Positions 44,129 to 53,864 are shown, counted from the first letter of the stretch. The stretch: 64,000 nucleotides of DNA from Acidobacteriota bacterium (GCA_019639255.1 JAHBSF010000007.1:1-64000), one strand, 5' to 3'. The notes: generated by a model from the letters alone, not told the origin. Numbers and translations: made by a program.

Positions 44129-44551
44129 TCAGGTTTCACATACTCCGGTAGCAGATTCGACTTTGATACGGAATATGATGGTTTCTGGAATGCCCTCCAC
44201 CTGCGACATTGCCGATTCGACCGGAGTGAAGTGCGGGAATCGCTCCAGAATCCGCTGCAGCAGGCTGTCGCGCTCATCCGGATCCTTTACTTCTTCATAG
44301 GTACCGTAGGCAATTGCACTCCGCCATTCGAATTCGTGTACGATCTCATCCACCTGAATGCAAGCGCGAGGGTTTGCGCGCAGCGCGGCAATCTTTCTTC
44401 CGGGAAGCGAATGAACAAGGATCGAGTCGCCGTCGAAGACATAATTTACCGGCACTACATACGGGCCCTCGTCGATGACGCATCCGAGCCGTCCGATTGC
44501 TCCGCGCCGCAACAGCTCCATTGCGTCACGGGATTCCATTTTAGTAATCAT
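44129..44551 (-). CDS. Pyridoxamine 5'-phosphate oxidase-family flavin-binding protein
   Basis: 140 residues. The split-barrel pattern of the PNPOx/NimA-like family is visible: AIGRLGCVIDEGPYVVPVNYVFDGDSILVHSLPGRKI followed by ACIQVDEI and SAIAYGTYEEV (shown by their starts). Such proteins bind FMN or F420. The reaction cannot be told. It lies 11 bases from the transpeptidase gene and 31 bases from uspA on the same strand; co-occurrence with Usp genes is also seen in hypoxia regulons of other bacteria. Confidence 0.85.
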   Translation of the reverse strand: MITKMESRDAMELLRRGAIGRLGCVIDEGPYVVPVNYVFDGDSILVHSLPGRKIAALRANPRACIQVDEIVHEFEWRSAIAYGTYEEVKDPDERDSLLQRILERFPHFTPVESAMSQVEGIPETIIFRIKVESATGVCET

Positions 44552-44582
44552 TTGTTGCTCCGGATTTCCGAATAGCCGTTAC

Positions 44583-45044
44583 CTAATCCTCTTCAACTGC
44601 TCGACTTTTTCTGACGATCTCCACAGAACACGATGCGTGAGAAGCAACAGCCTGCGACACCGAACCAAGCAAAAAGCGCTGCCAGCCGCGGTAGCCGTGC
44701 GACCCCAGAACAATCAGATCGGCGCTCCAACGTTCTGCTTCATCCAGGATGGCTTCTTTAGGATGTCCGTTAACGATTGTTGTGCTTATCTCAGCGTCCG
44801 GATGGTTTTCCTTCAGCGCTTCCGTAGCCTTGTCCATTGCGCTTTGCGCCTGCTCTTGCGCGCCTTTTTCCATTTCGGCGAAATAGCTTTCCGGTAGCGC
44901 CCACGTTTCCGGAGTGGGTACAAAGGGCAACTCCACAACCGCTAACAGCCGCACTTCACTCCCGGCAGGCAGCGGCCTTGACGCTACTGCTTCTACCGCT
45001 GCATCACTTCCCGCCGAACCGTCGATCGCAAGTAGTATCTTCAT
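44583..45044 (-). CDS. Universal stress protein, UspA family
   Basis: 153 residues. MKILLAIDGSAGSDAAVEAV opens the Usp fold, and GSHGYRGWQRFLLGSVSQ carries the ATP-binding pattern. It is the third Usp domain within 3 kb, after the tandem Usp gene downstream. GGAGGGTCAGC precedes the ATG. It is probably the first gene of the minus-strand group Usp, flavin protein, L,D-transpeptidase, tandem Usp. Confidence 0.92.
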   Translation of the reverse strand: MKILLAIDGSAGSDAAVEAVASRPLPAGSEVRLLAVVELPFVPTPETWALPESYFAEMEKGAQEQAQSAMDKATEALKENHPDAEISTTIVNGHPKEAILDEAERWSADLIVLGSHGYRGWQRFLLGSVSQAVASHASCSVEIVRKSRAVEED

Positions 45045-45180
45045 GCTGACCCTCCAGTTGATTGCCTGATGATCTGGGGCTGACCGCCCAATTTATTCTA
45101 GCGGATTGGGCCGTTTAGCCCAATTCAATCAGGCGCCGATTAAATTGCAACCCTTATGCCGGGAACGCATCGGGGCATAA

Positions 45181-45313
45181 AAGAGAGAGATAACGGAACA
45201 GACGAAATAAGACGGAAACAACTGAAAAGGTGAATATTTCCGTAATTTTCGTATTATTTCGTCTGTTCCGTTGTCTCTCTTAATGCTCCCGATGTCGTGC
45301 GGCTTGATTCAAA
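45181..45313. repeat. Family A element, copy 15 (core plus end 1)
   Basis: AAGAGAGAGATAACGGAACAG to GTCTGTTCCGTTGTCTCTCTT, then end 1 on the right, GTCGTGCGGCTTGATTCAAAC. It separates uspA from the 3' end of the histidine kinase gene. Confidence 0.92.
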
Positions 45314-45326
45314 CCAGGTCAAGGGA

Positions 45327-46478
45327 TCAGGATTGAATCGGCAGGCGTATACGGAATGTGGAGCCGCGACCAGGTGTGGATTCGACCTCGATTGTACCGC
45401 CGTGACCGCGCACGATCCTTCGGACCGCGGGCAGTCCGAGGCCGGTGCCGTTGGGTGATGTAGTGTAGAAGGGCGCAAAGATCCTGGTGAGATTTTCCTC
45501 GGTTATGCCGCAGCCCGTGTCTTCGATCTCGATTGTCGCAGACGCCGGCCTGTCGGGTTGGGAATCCTGGCGCTTGACGCTCACCCGGATTGCGCCGCTG
45601 TCTTCGATTGATTCAATTGCATTGAGTATCAGGTTCAGTACGGCATCTTCAATCAGCAATTCGTCTATCAGCAGCGACAACCGTTCCTGATCGCCGCTAT
45701 AAAGTATACGAATTGACTTTCCCTGGTTACGCTTCAGGTATGAGGCATGGCTTCTACCGAGGATAACGGCGCGCCTGACGGGGTCGCTTAACAATGTGAG
45801 CCGGGCGCGCGCCTCACGCGGGCGGGCGTGCACGAGGAGTTTGCGAATCGACTCATCGATGCGCGCAACTTCATTGCGGACGCCTTCGAGTACCTTGCGT
45901 TCGGGATCCTCCGGATCGCGCCTGCCGATCAAAATATCGACGGCGCCCTGAATGCCGGCCAGCGGGTTCCGGATTTCGTGTGCAAGGCTGGCAGCCAGTT
46001 CACCGAGTCGAGCCAGTTGTTCGGCTCGCGCAATTTCGCGTTCGTGAGCTACCGCGCCTGAACTGTCGCGAAGTACGAGCAGGTAGCCGAAGAGTTCGCC
46101 ATCATCCTCGGGAAGTGGAATCAGCGTCGTTCGCAGCCGCTGGTGGTCCGCTATATCTGCTGCATCATCCGATGCACCGGGTGCAGGATCCGGGTTTTCC
46201 AGCAGGTGATCCAGTATTCTGTCCGTAGAGTACTCCAGATCTTCCGATTTTGATGATTGGGTGGAAAGTACACCTCGCCTGCCTAGGCCCTGCATAACCT
46301 CATTGCCTGGGCGCCCGATGAGATGTTCGATCTGTTCACCGATCAGGTCCGCGAATGCCTGATTGATCCGTACAATGTTGAGTTCCGGCGAAAGCAGACA
46401 AATACCGTCCTCAAGCTGCTCCAGGACGTGATCCCAGGTCATCTGAATTCGGCTTGATCTTGTGAACGATTGCGTCAA
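45327..46478 (-). CDS. Sensor histidine kinase, NtrB-like
   Basis: 383 residues from a TTG at 46478, which has GGAG eight bases upstream; the ATG at 46442 has no such site. Residues about 10-140 form a PAS domain (QLEDGICLLSPELNIVRINQAFADLIG). HisKA follows, with the phospho-acceptor His in SLAHEIRNPLAG, then HATPase with N box NLILNAIESIEDS, DTGCGI and GTGLGLPAVRRI. No membrane segment is visible, so it senses a cytoplasmic signal, as NtrB does. It lies 18 bases after the NtrC-like gene on the same strand, so it is almost certainly its kinase. Confidence 0.93.
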   Translation of the reverse strand: MTQSFTRSSRIQMTWDHVLEQLEDGICLLSPELNIVRINQAFADLIGEQIEHLIGRPGNEVMQGLGRRGVLSTQSSKSEDLEYSTDRILDHLLENPDPAPGASDDAADIADHQRLRTTLIPLPEDDGELFGYLLVLRDSSGAVAHEREIARAEQLARLGELAASLAHEIRNPLAGIQGAVDILIGRRDPEDPERKVLEGVRNEVARIDESIRKLLVHARPREARARLTLLSDPVRRAVILGRSHASYLKRNQGKSIRILYSGDQERLSLLIDELLIEDAVLNLILNAIESIEDSGAIRVSVKRQDSQPDRPASATIEIEDTGCGITEENLTRIFAPFYTTSPNGTGLGLPAVRRIVRGHGGTIEVESTPGRGSTFRIRLPIQS

Positions 46479-46496
46479 CTGGAGTCTCCGTGCGTA

Positions 46497-47936
46497 TTAC
46501 GAAGCGTTGGAGGATTCCTCAAGCTTCTTTAGTCTATAGCGCAACTGATCGCGCGAAATGCCCAGCAGTTCCGCCGCCCGGGTTTGATTTCCGCCGCTTA
46601 AAGTGATTGCCTGACGTACAAGCGACATTTCGACGTCTTCGAGGGCTATGCCTTCAGCCGGCAGCCGGAACATCACTCCGGGCTGAGCGGGAGCAGCCGG
46701 CAGCGCGGCGGTCGGAGCGCCCGTCGTAGGCGCTTCGTGGTGCTGTCTTATTGGCGCTTCGGTCCAAAGGCCGCGGGGCAAATATGTAGATGTGATATGT
46801 TCGCCGTCCTCCAGAATCATCGAGCGTTCGACCACATTGCGCAATTCGCGTACATTGCCCGGCCAGTTATAGCGGCGGAAAATTTCTGCCACGTCGGGCG
46901 TAAGCCCCCTGATCCGTTTTCTCAGTTTTTCGTTGAATTGTTTTACGAAGTAATCCGTGAGCATCAACACGTCCTCGCCGCGGTCGCGCAGCGGCGGAAT
47001 GTCGATTTGTATTACCGAAAGCCGGTAATAAAGATCGAGTCTGAACAGATTGCGTTCACTCTCGGATTTCAGATCCCTGTTGGATGCAGCTATTACCCGT
47101 ACGTCAAGGGGCAAATCCTTTAATCCGCCCACGCGGCGAAAAGCGCCCTCTTCGAGAACGCGCAAAAGTTTGGCCTGGAGACCGAGTTCGAGTTCGCCGA
47201 TTTCGTCCAGAAAAATCGTGCCCCCCTGAGCCTGCTCGAAGAGGCCTTCCTTGCGCGCTCGAGCATCGGTAAACGATCCCTTTTCGTGACCAAACAGCTC
47301 GCTTTCAATCAGTGTCCCCGGAATTGCAGCGCAATTGATCGGGAAAAACGGGCCGTCCGAGCGACGCGAGCCATAATGTATGGCCTTTGCCAGCAGGTCC
47401 TTTCCCGTACCGCTCTCACCCTGCAGAAGCACCGAAGAGGCTTCGCTTTCAGCTACCTTTTTTGCAAGCGCAATTGTCTGCGTCATTGCTATAGACTGTC
47501 CGATGATCTGATCGAAGTTGAACATCCGCGAGCGCTCGCTGCGGATCATCGTGACTTCCTTGCGCAGTTTTCCGGCTTCCAGGCCGTTGCGTATCGTTAC
47601 CTGAAGTTCGTTGAGGTTTATCGGCTTTCCGATAAAGTCATATGCGCCCCCGCGCATCGCGGAAATCGTGTCTTCAATCAAAACATTGGCCGTGATCATG
47701 ATTACCACGGCGTTGGTGCTGCGGCGTTTGATTTCGCGCAAAACATCCAGACCAGATCCGTCGGGAAGATTAATATCCAGCAGCACCGCCTGCGGATGCT
47801 CGTTATCAAAAGATGCAAGCGCAGCCTGGACCGTCGCCGCTTCGACCGGTTCATATCCCCAGCCGCGCAACGCTTCGGTCAGGGTCCAGCGTATCATCGG
47901 TTCATCGTCGACAACGAGGACCTTTTCTTTTGCCAT
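46497..47936 (-). CDS. Sigma-54-type response regulator, NtrC family
   Basis: 479 residues from the ATG at 47936 (GAGGAAGG five bases upstream). Receiver with the phospho-acceptor Asp in [15 protein letters not shown]+ domain with GESGTGKD (Walker A), [11 protein letters not shown] (Walker B) and R-finger region WPGNVREL; Fis-type HTH at the end ([22 protein letters not shown]). The sigma-54 contact loop, GAFTGA in NtrC, reads GSFTDA here, so sigma-54 activation is likely but not certain. Operon with the histidine kinase downstream. Confidence 0.94.
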   Translation of the reverse strand: MAKEKVLVVDDEPMIRWTLTEALRGWGYEPVEAATVQAALASFDNEHPQAVLLDINLPDGSGLDVLREIKRRSTNAVVIMITANVLIEDTISAMRGGAYDFIGKPINLNELQVTIRNGLEAGKLRKEVTMIRSERSRMFNFDQIIGQSIAMTQTIALAKKVAESEASSVLLQGESGTGKDLLAKAIHYGSRRSDGPFFPINCAAIPGTLIESELFGHEKGSFTDARARKEGLFEQAQGGTIFLDEIGELELGLQAKLLRVLEEGAFRRVGGLKDLPLDVRVIAASNRDLKSESERNLFRLDLYYRLSVIQIDIPPLRDRGEDVLMLTDYFVKQFNEKLRKRIRGLTPDVAEIFRRYNWPGNVRELRNVVERSMILEDGEHITSTYLPRGLWTEAPIRQHHEAPTTGAPTAALPAAPAQPGVMFRLPAEGIALEDVEMSLVRQAITLSGGNQTRAAELLGISRDQLRYRLKKLEESSNAS

Positions 47937-48376
47937 TTTGCCTTCCTCTAGTATGCTCCTGAGCCGCAATCATTCGGCGCGCGGCAACTTGCCGCTACAC
48001 GAATGTCTGCTGCTGCTGCTCCCCCAAAAAAGCGTCGTCCCGCGGACTTGTGCCTGCGTAGGCGAATAACTGCAAACCGCTTGCCAGTCCTTTCGACGCT
48101 CTGTTTTCCTTATTACTGCCGAGTTTGCCGGTAAATAATACACCTTTCTGCGTAAAAATCCCCAGAATCTTTGAGACAACAACAACAATCAGTCCCCCCA
48201 GGTCATTGTCCGGCTCAGCCAGAAGCGAAGATCACGGAACAGTTGAATATTTTCGTAATTTCCGTCTAATTTCGTTTGTTCCGTTATCTCTCTTTTTTGT
48301 CCTAATGCCGTGTAGAGTGATATAAATCAAAACATTACAATCTTCACAATTACCAACCGGAAGGCAATATCACAAA
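47937..48376. other. Divergent intergenic region, NtrC-like gene and oxidoreductase
   Basis: 440 bases between two divergent genes. The right part holds family A copy 16. The first 290 bases contain a CTG-rich stretch (48007-48022) and no convincing gene. GCCGGTAAATAATAC near 48130 may serve as a promoter -10 region, but no -35 matches well. Confidence 0.5.
48228..48330. repeat. Family A element, copy 16 (left arm truncated, with end 1)
   Basis: The left arm is reduced to GATCACGGAACAGTTGAATATT; the right arm CGTTTGTTCCGTTATCTCTC is intact, followed by GCCGTGTAGAGTGATATAAATC, a variant of end 1. It lies upstream of the oxidoreductase gene. Confidence 0.85.
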
Positions 48377-49987
48377 ATGAGCCAGCGTTTTGACGTTGCG
48401 GTAATCGGTGGTGGGCACAACGGTCTTGTGACGGCGGCAATTGCAGCTCGCGCCGGCCTTCGGGTGATCGTGCTCGAACGCCGGCACGTAATCGGTGGAG
48501 CCTGCGTTACGGAAGAGGTATGGCCGGGTTATCGCGTATCTACGCTTTCATATCTTTGTTCGCTGCTGCAACCTCGAATTATCCGCGAACTTGATCTTGT
48601 GCGGCACGGATTTCACATTTACCCGAAAGATCCGACATTTTTCACCGTGTTTCCCGACGGCCGGCATATTCTGTTTTGGGGAGACGAACGCAAAACCGCA
48701 CAAGAAATCAGCAAATTTTCCACCCGCGATGCTGCCGAGTATGTCCGTTATGAAACGGACCTCGCGCAGCTTTCTTCATGGGTCGAGGCGCTTTTGCTGC
48801 GAACGCCGCCAAATCTGATACGCCGCACACTTGGCGATCTGACCGAATTTGTCCGCCTGGGATTGCGCACGCTCAAGCTGGGCGACGAAGGGTTGGTGCG
48901 CCTGGTTAAAGTAATGACGCAAAGCGCCCGCGATTTTCTGGACGAGCGCTTCGAGTCTCCGGAGATAAAAACCACTCTTGCAACCGACGGCGTAATCGGC
49001 GCGCAGGGCGGTCCTTCCACGCCCGGCACTGCCTATGTTCTTCTCCACCACGTAATGGGAAGCGCTACCGGTCAACGCGGTGTGTGGGGTTTCATACGCG
49101 GTGGGATGGGAGCCATAAGCGATTCCATCGCATCTGCTGCTACTGCCGCGGGGGCAATCATCAGAACCAATGCCGCTGTAGAGCGTATCTTGACCGTAAA
49201 CGGGCGAGCAGTGGGCGTAGTTCTCGATTCGGGCGAAGAGATAGCTGCGCGCGCCGTGGTTTCGAACGCTGATCCGAAACGAACCTTTCTGAAGTTGTTG
49301 CAACCCGGCGATCTGGAAACGGAATTTAGGGAAGCTGTCGAGAAGATTCGATGTACGGGGTCGTCGGTCAAAATCAACCTGGCGCTTGACGCACTGCCGC
49401 AGTTCACGGCGTACCCTACGCGGGGACCCGGCGCCCCGCACCGCACCACGATTCATGTTTGTCCCTCGATGGATTATATAGACCGTGCGTGGGAAGAAGC
49501 CCTACAGGGGCGGCCGTCATCGTCTCCAATGCTGGAGTGTACGATTCCAACCGTGTACGATGACTCGATCGTACCGGAGGGTAAACACATAATGTGTATA
49601 TTCGCGCAGTATGCACCCTACCATCTGCGTGACGGCGCCTGGGACGAAGAAACAAAGGATCGTTTTGCGGACCGTTGTATAGAATTACTTGCAGAGTATG
49701 CGCCGAACATCAGGAACATTATTGTTCATCGCCAGGTAATTTCGCCGCTGGATATGGAAAGGGAATACGGCCTCACCGGAGGGAACATCTTTCACGGGGA
49801 TCTGGGGCCGGATCAACTGTTCTTCATGCGACCGCTGGCCGGTTGGGCGCGATACCGCACACCGGTTAAAGGACTCTACATGTGCGGTTCAGGAACTCAT
49901 CCCGGGGGCGGAGTAATGGGAGCGCCCGGGTATAATGCCGCACGCGAAATCGTCAGGGATTTGAGCGGTTCGAGGTTCGGGAAATAA
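48377..49987 (+). CDS. FAD-dependent oxidoreductase, phytoene-desaturase/PYROXD2-like
   Basis: 536 residues. The FAD-binding beta-alpha-beta GGGHNGLVTAAIAARAGLRVIVLERR opens the protein, and GGACVTEEVWPGYRVS follows. GQRGVWGFIRGGMGAISDSI near 235 and YMCGSGTHPGGGVMGAPGYNAA near 505 are diagnostic of the PYROXD2/CrtI-type amine-oxidoreductase family. It probably desaturates or oxidises a lipid or an unknown substrate. Carotenoid genes are not adjacent. A family A half-element lies immediately upstream. Confidence 0.9.
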   Translation: MSQRFDVAVIGGGHNGLVTAAIAARAGLRVIVLERRHVIGGACVTEEVWPGYRVSTLSYLCSLLQPRIIRELDLVRHGFHIYPKDPTFFTVFPDGRHILFWGDERKTAQEISKFSTRDAAEYVRYETDLAQLSSWVEALLLRTPPNLIRRTLGDLTEFVRLGLRTLKLGDEGLVRLVKVMTQSARDFLDERFESPEIKTTLATDGVIGAQGGPSTPGTAYVLLHHVMGSATGQRGVWGFIRGGMGAISDSIASAATAAGAIIRTNAAVERILTVNGRAVGVVLDSGEEIAARAVVSNADPKRTFLKLLQPGDLETEFREAVEKIRCTGSSVKINLALDALPQFTAYPTRGPGAPHRTTIHVCPSMDYIDRAWEEALQGRPSSSPMLECTIPTVYDDSIVPEGKHIMCIFAQYAPYHLRDGAWDEETKDRFADRCIELLAEYAPNIRNIIVHRQVISPLDMEREYGLTGGNIFHGDLGPDQLFFMRPLAGWARYRTPVKGLYMCGSGTHPGGGVMGAPGYNAAREIVRDLSGSRFGK

Positions 49988-50130
49988 TGAGAATGCGGAA
50001 TGCCTGAAACTAAACCATGGTGCTCTGGAGGACTGGGAATTACCACGTCTATCGGCCGGGATTTCGGCGAATTTCGCGGTCTTAAAACCCTGAACCGAAC
50101 ATTGCCGGAACCAAAACCTAGGAGAAACGT

Positions 50131-50976
50131 ATGGATGGGACGACGATAGGATTTGTCATCATCTCTGTGATTGTGCTGCTGGTGCTGGCGCGCTGGCTGC
50201 ATCAACTGATGCTGGGTCAGTCGATAACAGGGTTGCTCATTGAACAGGACAATCGGGCCGTTGCAATTGCGCTCGGCGGCTTTCTGCTGGGAGTCGTCAA
50301 CGTCATCATCCCTGTTCTGAGCGGCGATAGTCATTCGTTCTGGCGCGATGTGATCGGCGTATGTGCGTACGGTATCGGGGGAATACTCGCGATGACCTTC
50401 GCCGGCTGGATCTTCGCGTTAAACAGTAAGTGGATGGGACTCGATCTGCGGCGCGAAATCGAGTCCGGGAACGATGCGGCGGGCCTGGTTGCCGGCGCAG
50501 AGTACCTTGCAGCGAGCCAGATCGTCAGCGGCGCCCTGACGGGAGACGGCGCAGCGCTTATGCCCACCGTGGTCTTCTGGCTTGCTGGAATCGCGGCCAT
50601 GGTTTTACTGACGCATATGTTCCACTATTTGACGGCGTATGACGATGTGGGCGAGATAGTTCAGGGTAACGTAGCGGCGGCGTTCGGCTATAGCGGACTG
50701 CTCGTAGCCATTGGAATGATGGTCGGGTACTCGGTGGGCGGTGAGTTTACGGGATACATGTCCGGTTTTCGCGGATTTGGGCTGATGCTCCTGGTTACGC
50801 TTGTGTTTTATCCCGTCAGGCAGTTCATCGTGCAGACGCTGCTGCTCGGCTGCGGCTTCAAGTTCCACGGCGGCAGACTCGATACTGAGATCGCAGAGGA
50901 CAAAAATCTTGGCGCCGGATTGCTTGAAGCGTTCGGCTATCTGGCCACGGCGCTGCTGGTAACGAGAATTTTCTGA
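50131..50976 (+). CDS. Tandem DUF350 integral membrane protein (YjfL-like)
   Basis: 281 residues with about eight hydrophobic helices. DUF350 has the pattern ExDNxAxAIxxGG, and two versions occur: LIEQDNRAVAIALGGFLLG near 40 and EIVQGNVAAAFGYSGLLVAIG near 185; the end EDKNLGAGLLEAFGYLATALL is a third related segment. AGGAGA lies five bases before the ATG. E. coli YjfL belongs to the same family and is encoded with a YjfC ATP-grasp ligase; here an ATP-grasp gene also follows. The gene ends 22 bases before the serine hydrolase gene. The function is unknown. Confidence 0.85.
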   Translation: MDGTTIGFVIISVIVLLVLARWLHQLMLGQSITGLLIEQDNRAVAIALGGFLLGVVNVIIPVLSGDSHSFWRDVIGVCAYGIGGILAMTFAGWIFALNSKWMGLDLRREIESGNDAAGLVAGAEYLAASQIVSGALTGDGAALMPTVVFWLAGIAAMVLLTHMFHYLTAYDDVGEIVQGNVAAAFGYSGLLVAIGMMVGYSVGGEFTGYMSGFRGFGLMLLVTLVFYPVRQFIVQTLLLGCGFKFHGGRLDTEIAEDKNLGAGLLEAFGYLATALLVTRIF

Positions 50977-50998
50977 ATCGGATTTCGGTGATCAAAAA

Positions 50999-52351
50999 AT
51001 GACAAAACGTACACTCCGCGCTTTCCTGATCGCTGCATCGTTTCTGGTGCTGTGGGCCGTTCCGGCCCCGGCTCAGGACGTTTCGGCAAAACTCGATGAG
51101 TATCTAAGCGCCGCCGCAGCGCAGCGGCAGTTTTCAGGTTCAGCACTCGTAGCGCAGAACGGCAAGGTGCTACTCGGCAAAGGGTACGGTATGGCGAGCA
51201 TCGAGCTTGATGCGCCGAATACCGCACAGACCCGGTTCCGGCTCGGTTCGATTACAAAACAGTTTACCGCCGCCGCCATACTCCTGTTGCAGGAGCAGGG
51301 AAAGCTGAGCGTAGGCGACTCGGTGTGCAAGTTTATCGCCGACTGTCCCGCGGCCTGGCAACCCGTAACCGTGCACCACCTGCTCAATCACTCGGGGGGC
51401 GTGCCTAATTTCACGTCGTTTCCCGAATACCAGAAAACGATGATGATCGCCTCACCGCTGGATGCGACGATTGCGCGCTTCAAGAATCTTCCCTTGACCT
51501 TTACGCCCGGCGAAAAATTCACCTACAGCAATTCGGGCTATATACTGCTCGGCGCGATCATCGAGAAAGTTTCGGGCCGCAGCTACGCCGACTTCCTGCA
51601 GGCGAACATTTTCGATCCTCTCAAGATGTCCAACACCGGATATGACCGGCACGATAGCATCATAAAGGGCCGCGCGAGCGGCTATTCGAATCAGGGCGGC
51701 GCGTGGTCGAATGCGGCGTATCTCGACATGTCGATACCCCACGCAGCGGGCGCGCTTTATTCCACGGTTGAAGATCTGTATTTATGGGATCAGGCGCTTT
51801 ATGGCGACAAACTTCTCAGCGCAAAATCGCGCGATGCGATGTTTACGCCGGGCCATAACCAGTACGGTTACGGTTTTGGAATCCAGCAGATGTTCGGCCG
51901 CAGGATGATTGCACACGGCGGCGGAATCAACGGTTTTTCGACCTATATTGCGCGCTATTCGGACGATAAGGTTACGGTCATTGTGCTCAGCAATCTGCAA
52001 CAGGCCAATGCCGGCCGTTTTGCGCGCGACCTTGCCGCCGCGGTTTTCGGAGAGAAATACGAAGTGCCGGGTGCGCGAACGGATGTCAAAGTCGATACAA
52101 AAATACTCGATGGGTATGTAGGGAAATATGAACTTGCGCCGAATTTTTATCTCAATGTCCGGCGCGATGGCGAACGTTTGTTTACCCAGGCAACGGGGCA
52201 AAGCGAGGTCGAGATATTCCCGGAATCGGAAACGAAATTTTATCTCAAAGTAGTAGAGGCGCAGATAACTTTCGTCAAAGATCAAGGAGGCAAGGTCACT
52301 CACCTGATCCTGCATCAGGGCGGGAATCATCAGGCGAGGAAGATTGAATGA
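50999..52351 (+). CDS. Secreted serine hydrolase, beta-lactamase/DD-peptidase family
   Basis: 450 residues. A signal peptide (FLIAASFLVLWAVPAPAQ) targets the periplasm. The fold is class C beta-lactamase-like: nucleophile Ser in GSITKQFT (SxxK), YSN in FTYSNSGY, and HGG in MIAHGGGINGF. Residues about 355-450 are a separate sandwich domain (DGYVGKYELAPNFYLNVRRDG) seen in many such esterases. Sequence alone does not distinguish peptidase from esterase. The ATGA overlap with the following ATP-grasp gene points to coupled synthesis of the two proteins. Confidence 0.9.
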   Translation: MTKRTLRAFLIAASFLVLWAVPAPAQDVSAKLDEYLSAAAAQRQFSGSALVAQNGKVLLGKGYGMASIELDAPNTAQTRFRLGSITKQFTAAAILLLQEQGKLSVGDSVCKFIADCPAAWQPVTVHHLLNHSGGVPNFTSFPEYQKTMMIASPLDATIARFKNLPLTFTPGEKFTYSNSGYILLGAIIEKVSGRSYADFLQANIFDPLKMSNTGYDRHDSIIKGRASGYSNQGGAWSNAAYLDMSIPHAAGALYSTVEDLYLWDQALYGDKLLSAKSRDAMFTPGHNQYGYGFGIQQMFGRRMIAHGGGINGFSTYIARYSDDKVTVIVLSNLQQANAGRFARDLAAAVFGEKYEVPGARTDVKVDTKILDGYVGKYELAPNFYLNVRRDGERLFTQATGQSEVEIFPESETKFYLKVVEAQITFVKDQGGKVTHLILHQGGNHQARKIE

Positions 52352-53631
52352 GTGAACCGCGTGCAGCGCCGGACCTGCCGGGTTACGGCGAATTTGCGCG
52401 GCTGCTTTACGGCACCGGAATTATTTCCGATCCGTGGCTCGGCGGACGTGAAAGGTTTCGGTTGCGCGGCGTGGTTTTGCAACAGGACCTGGCGAGGCGG
52501 CTCGAAACCGCTGCGGAGCGTATAGCATATCTACATCACGAACTTGCCGGGGCGGTCTGGGATCGCCCCGAATTGCTGGATGAGTACTTCGGATTGACGC
52601 CCTATCAGAAGGCTATGTGGCTGGCTTCCGAAGGCAGATGGCACGGTATTGCGCGCGTTGATTTGTTTGTATGCAAAGACGGGCGTATTCAATCCTGCGA
52701 AATGAATTCCGACACTCCGTCGGGAGAGGCGGAAGCCGTTCTGCTCAATCGCCTGCTGTATGAATATCATTCTGGCGTTGCCGATCCGAACACGGGATTT
52801 CCGGAGCGGTTTCATTCCATGCTACTGGAATCCCACGCTGCTCACATTAAATCCAATGGCCGTCAACCGAACGATTGCCCGCCCACAATAGCAATCATCT
52901 ATCCGACGGATTTGCCCGAAGATCTCAGCATGATTGCAATCTACCGTGAATGGCTCGAAGCGCGAGGCAGCACGGTAGTACTCGGCTCGCCCTATAACCT
53001 GCGTCTGGACGACGATGGCAACCTGGTGGTGCTCGGTGAGCGCATCGACATTGTCATTCGCCATTATAAAACCGACTGGTGGGGGGAACGCGAAACGATC
53101 TGGGTGAATCAGCCGCCGTATCCGGACCCGGAACCGCTGGAGAGGGAATTGCTCCCTCTACTCGAAGCAGAGCGGGCCGGGCGCGTAACGGTAGTTAATC
53201 CATTCGGCGCGGTGATAACGCAGAACAAATTCTCGCTTGCATTATTGTCCGAACACCCGGAGTTTTTTTCAGAAACAGCGCGCGCGTGGATTGGCGAGTA
53301 CATGCCGGAAACTCGAAGGCTTAAAGATCTGGACAAGAAATCGTTGTCGCGCAGGGAATGGGTGTTGAAATCCGTGTACGGCTGCGAGGGAGATTCTGTC
53401 GTATGCGGCCCGTTGATGAAGCAGCGCGACTGGCGGACTACGATTCAGATGATCGACGATCGCCACTGGATTGCTCAGCGTTTTTTTGATATCGAGCCGA
53501 TCGAGGAGGGACTCCTGCCCAATTACGGCGTGTATGTAATCGGCGGGCGTGCAGCCGGTTTTTATACCCGCCTCTCGTCTACAATCACGGATTACACGGC
53601 CGTAACCGCCCCGACTTACATTGCCTCTTGA
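52348..53631 (+). CDS. Glutathionylspermidine-synthase-like ATP-grasp ligase (YjfC/YgiC-like)
   Basis: 427 residues. RWHGIARVDLFVCKDGRIQSCEMNSDTPSG near 100 carries ligand-binding acidic residues of the pre-ATP-grasp domain, and WVLKSVYGCEGDSVVCG with HWIAQRFFDIEP match the ATP-binding part of the GSP_synth family. E. coli YgiC and YjfC are the close family type; glutathionylspermidine itself is a product only of some members. A peptide or polyamine ligation is inferred. It lies with a DUF350 membrane protein and a periplasmic serine hydrolase. Confidence 0.85.
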   Translation: MSEPRAAPDLPGYGEFARLLYGTGIISDPWLGGRERFRLRGVVLQQDLARRLETAAERIAYLHHELAGAVWDRPELLDEYFGLTPYQKAMWLASEGRWHGIARVDLFVCKDGRIQSCEMNSDTPSGEAEAVLLNRLLYEYHSGVADPNTGFPERFHSMLLESHAAHIKSNGRQPNDCPPTIAIIYPTDLPEDLSMIAIYREWLEARGSTVVLGSPYNLRLDDDGNLVVLGERIDIVIRHYKTDWWGERETIWVNQPPYPDPEPLERELLPLLEAERAGRVTVVNPFGAVITQNKFSLALLSEHPEFFSETARAWIGEYMPETRRLKDLDKKSLSRREWVLKSVYGCEGDSVVCGPLMKQRDWRTTIQMIDDRHWIAQRFFDIEPIEEGLLPNYGVYVIGGRAAGFYTRLSSTITDYTAVTAPTYIAS

Positions 53632-53708
53632 ACGGAATCGGTTTGCACTCCTGCTTGCAAGAATAGACAATACGGGTCTGTTGGGTGCGCAGGTGGGTGC
53701 ACGTCAGG

Positions 53709-53843
53709 TCAAAATCAAACCACACGACATTGAGACGAAATGAGAGATAACGCAACATTCGAAATGAAACGAAAATTGCGGAAAATCTGAACATTTCCGT
53801 CTGTTGTGTCTAATTTCGTTTGTTCAGTTATCTTGCTTTCTGT
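53709..53843. repeat. Family A element, copy 17 (core plus end 1)
   Basis: End 1 AATCAAACCACACGACATTG, then the core GAGAGATAACGCAACATTCG to CGTTTGTTCAGTTATCTTGC. Several arm mismatches show it is older. It lies between the ATP-grasp gene and the receptor gene. Confidence 0.88.
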
Positions 53844-53864
53844 CTTACGAGGAGTCGATCGCCG

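Noticed and set aside
50999-52351. Beta-lactam resistance gene
   Set aside because: It has the SxxK, YSN and HGG motifs of a broad family of esterases and peptidases; nothing specific to antibiotic hydrolysis, and its neighbours point to another role.
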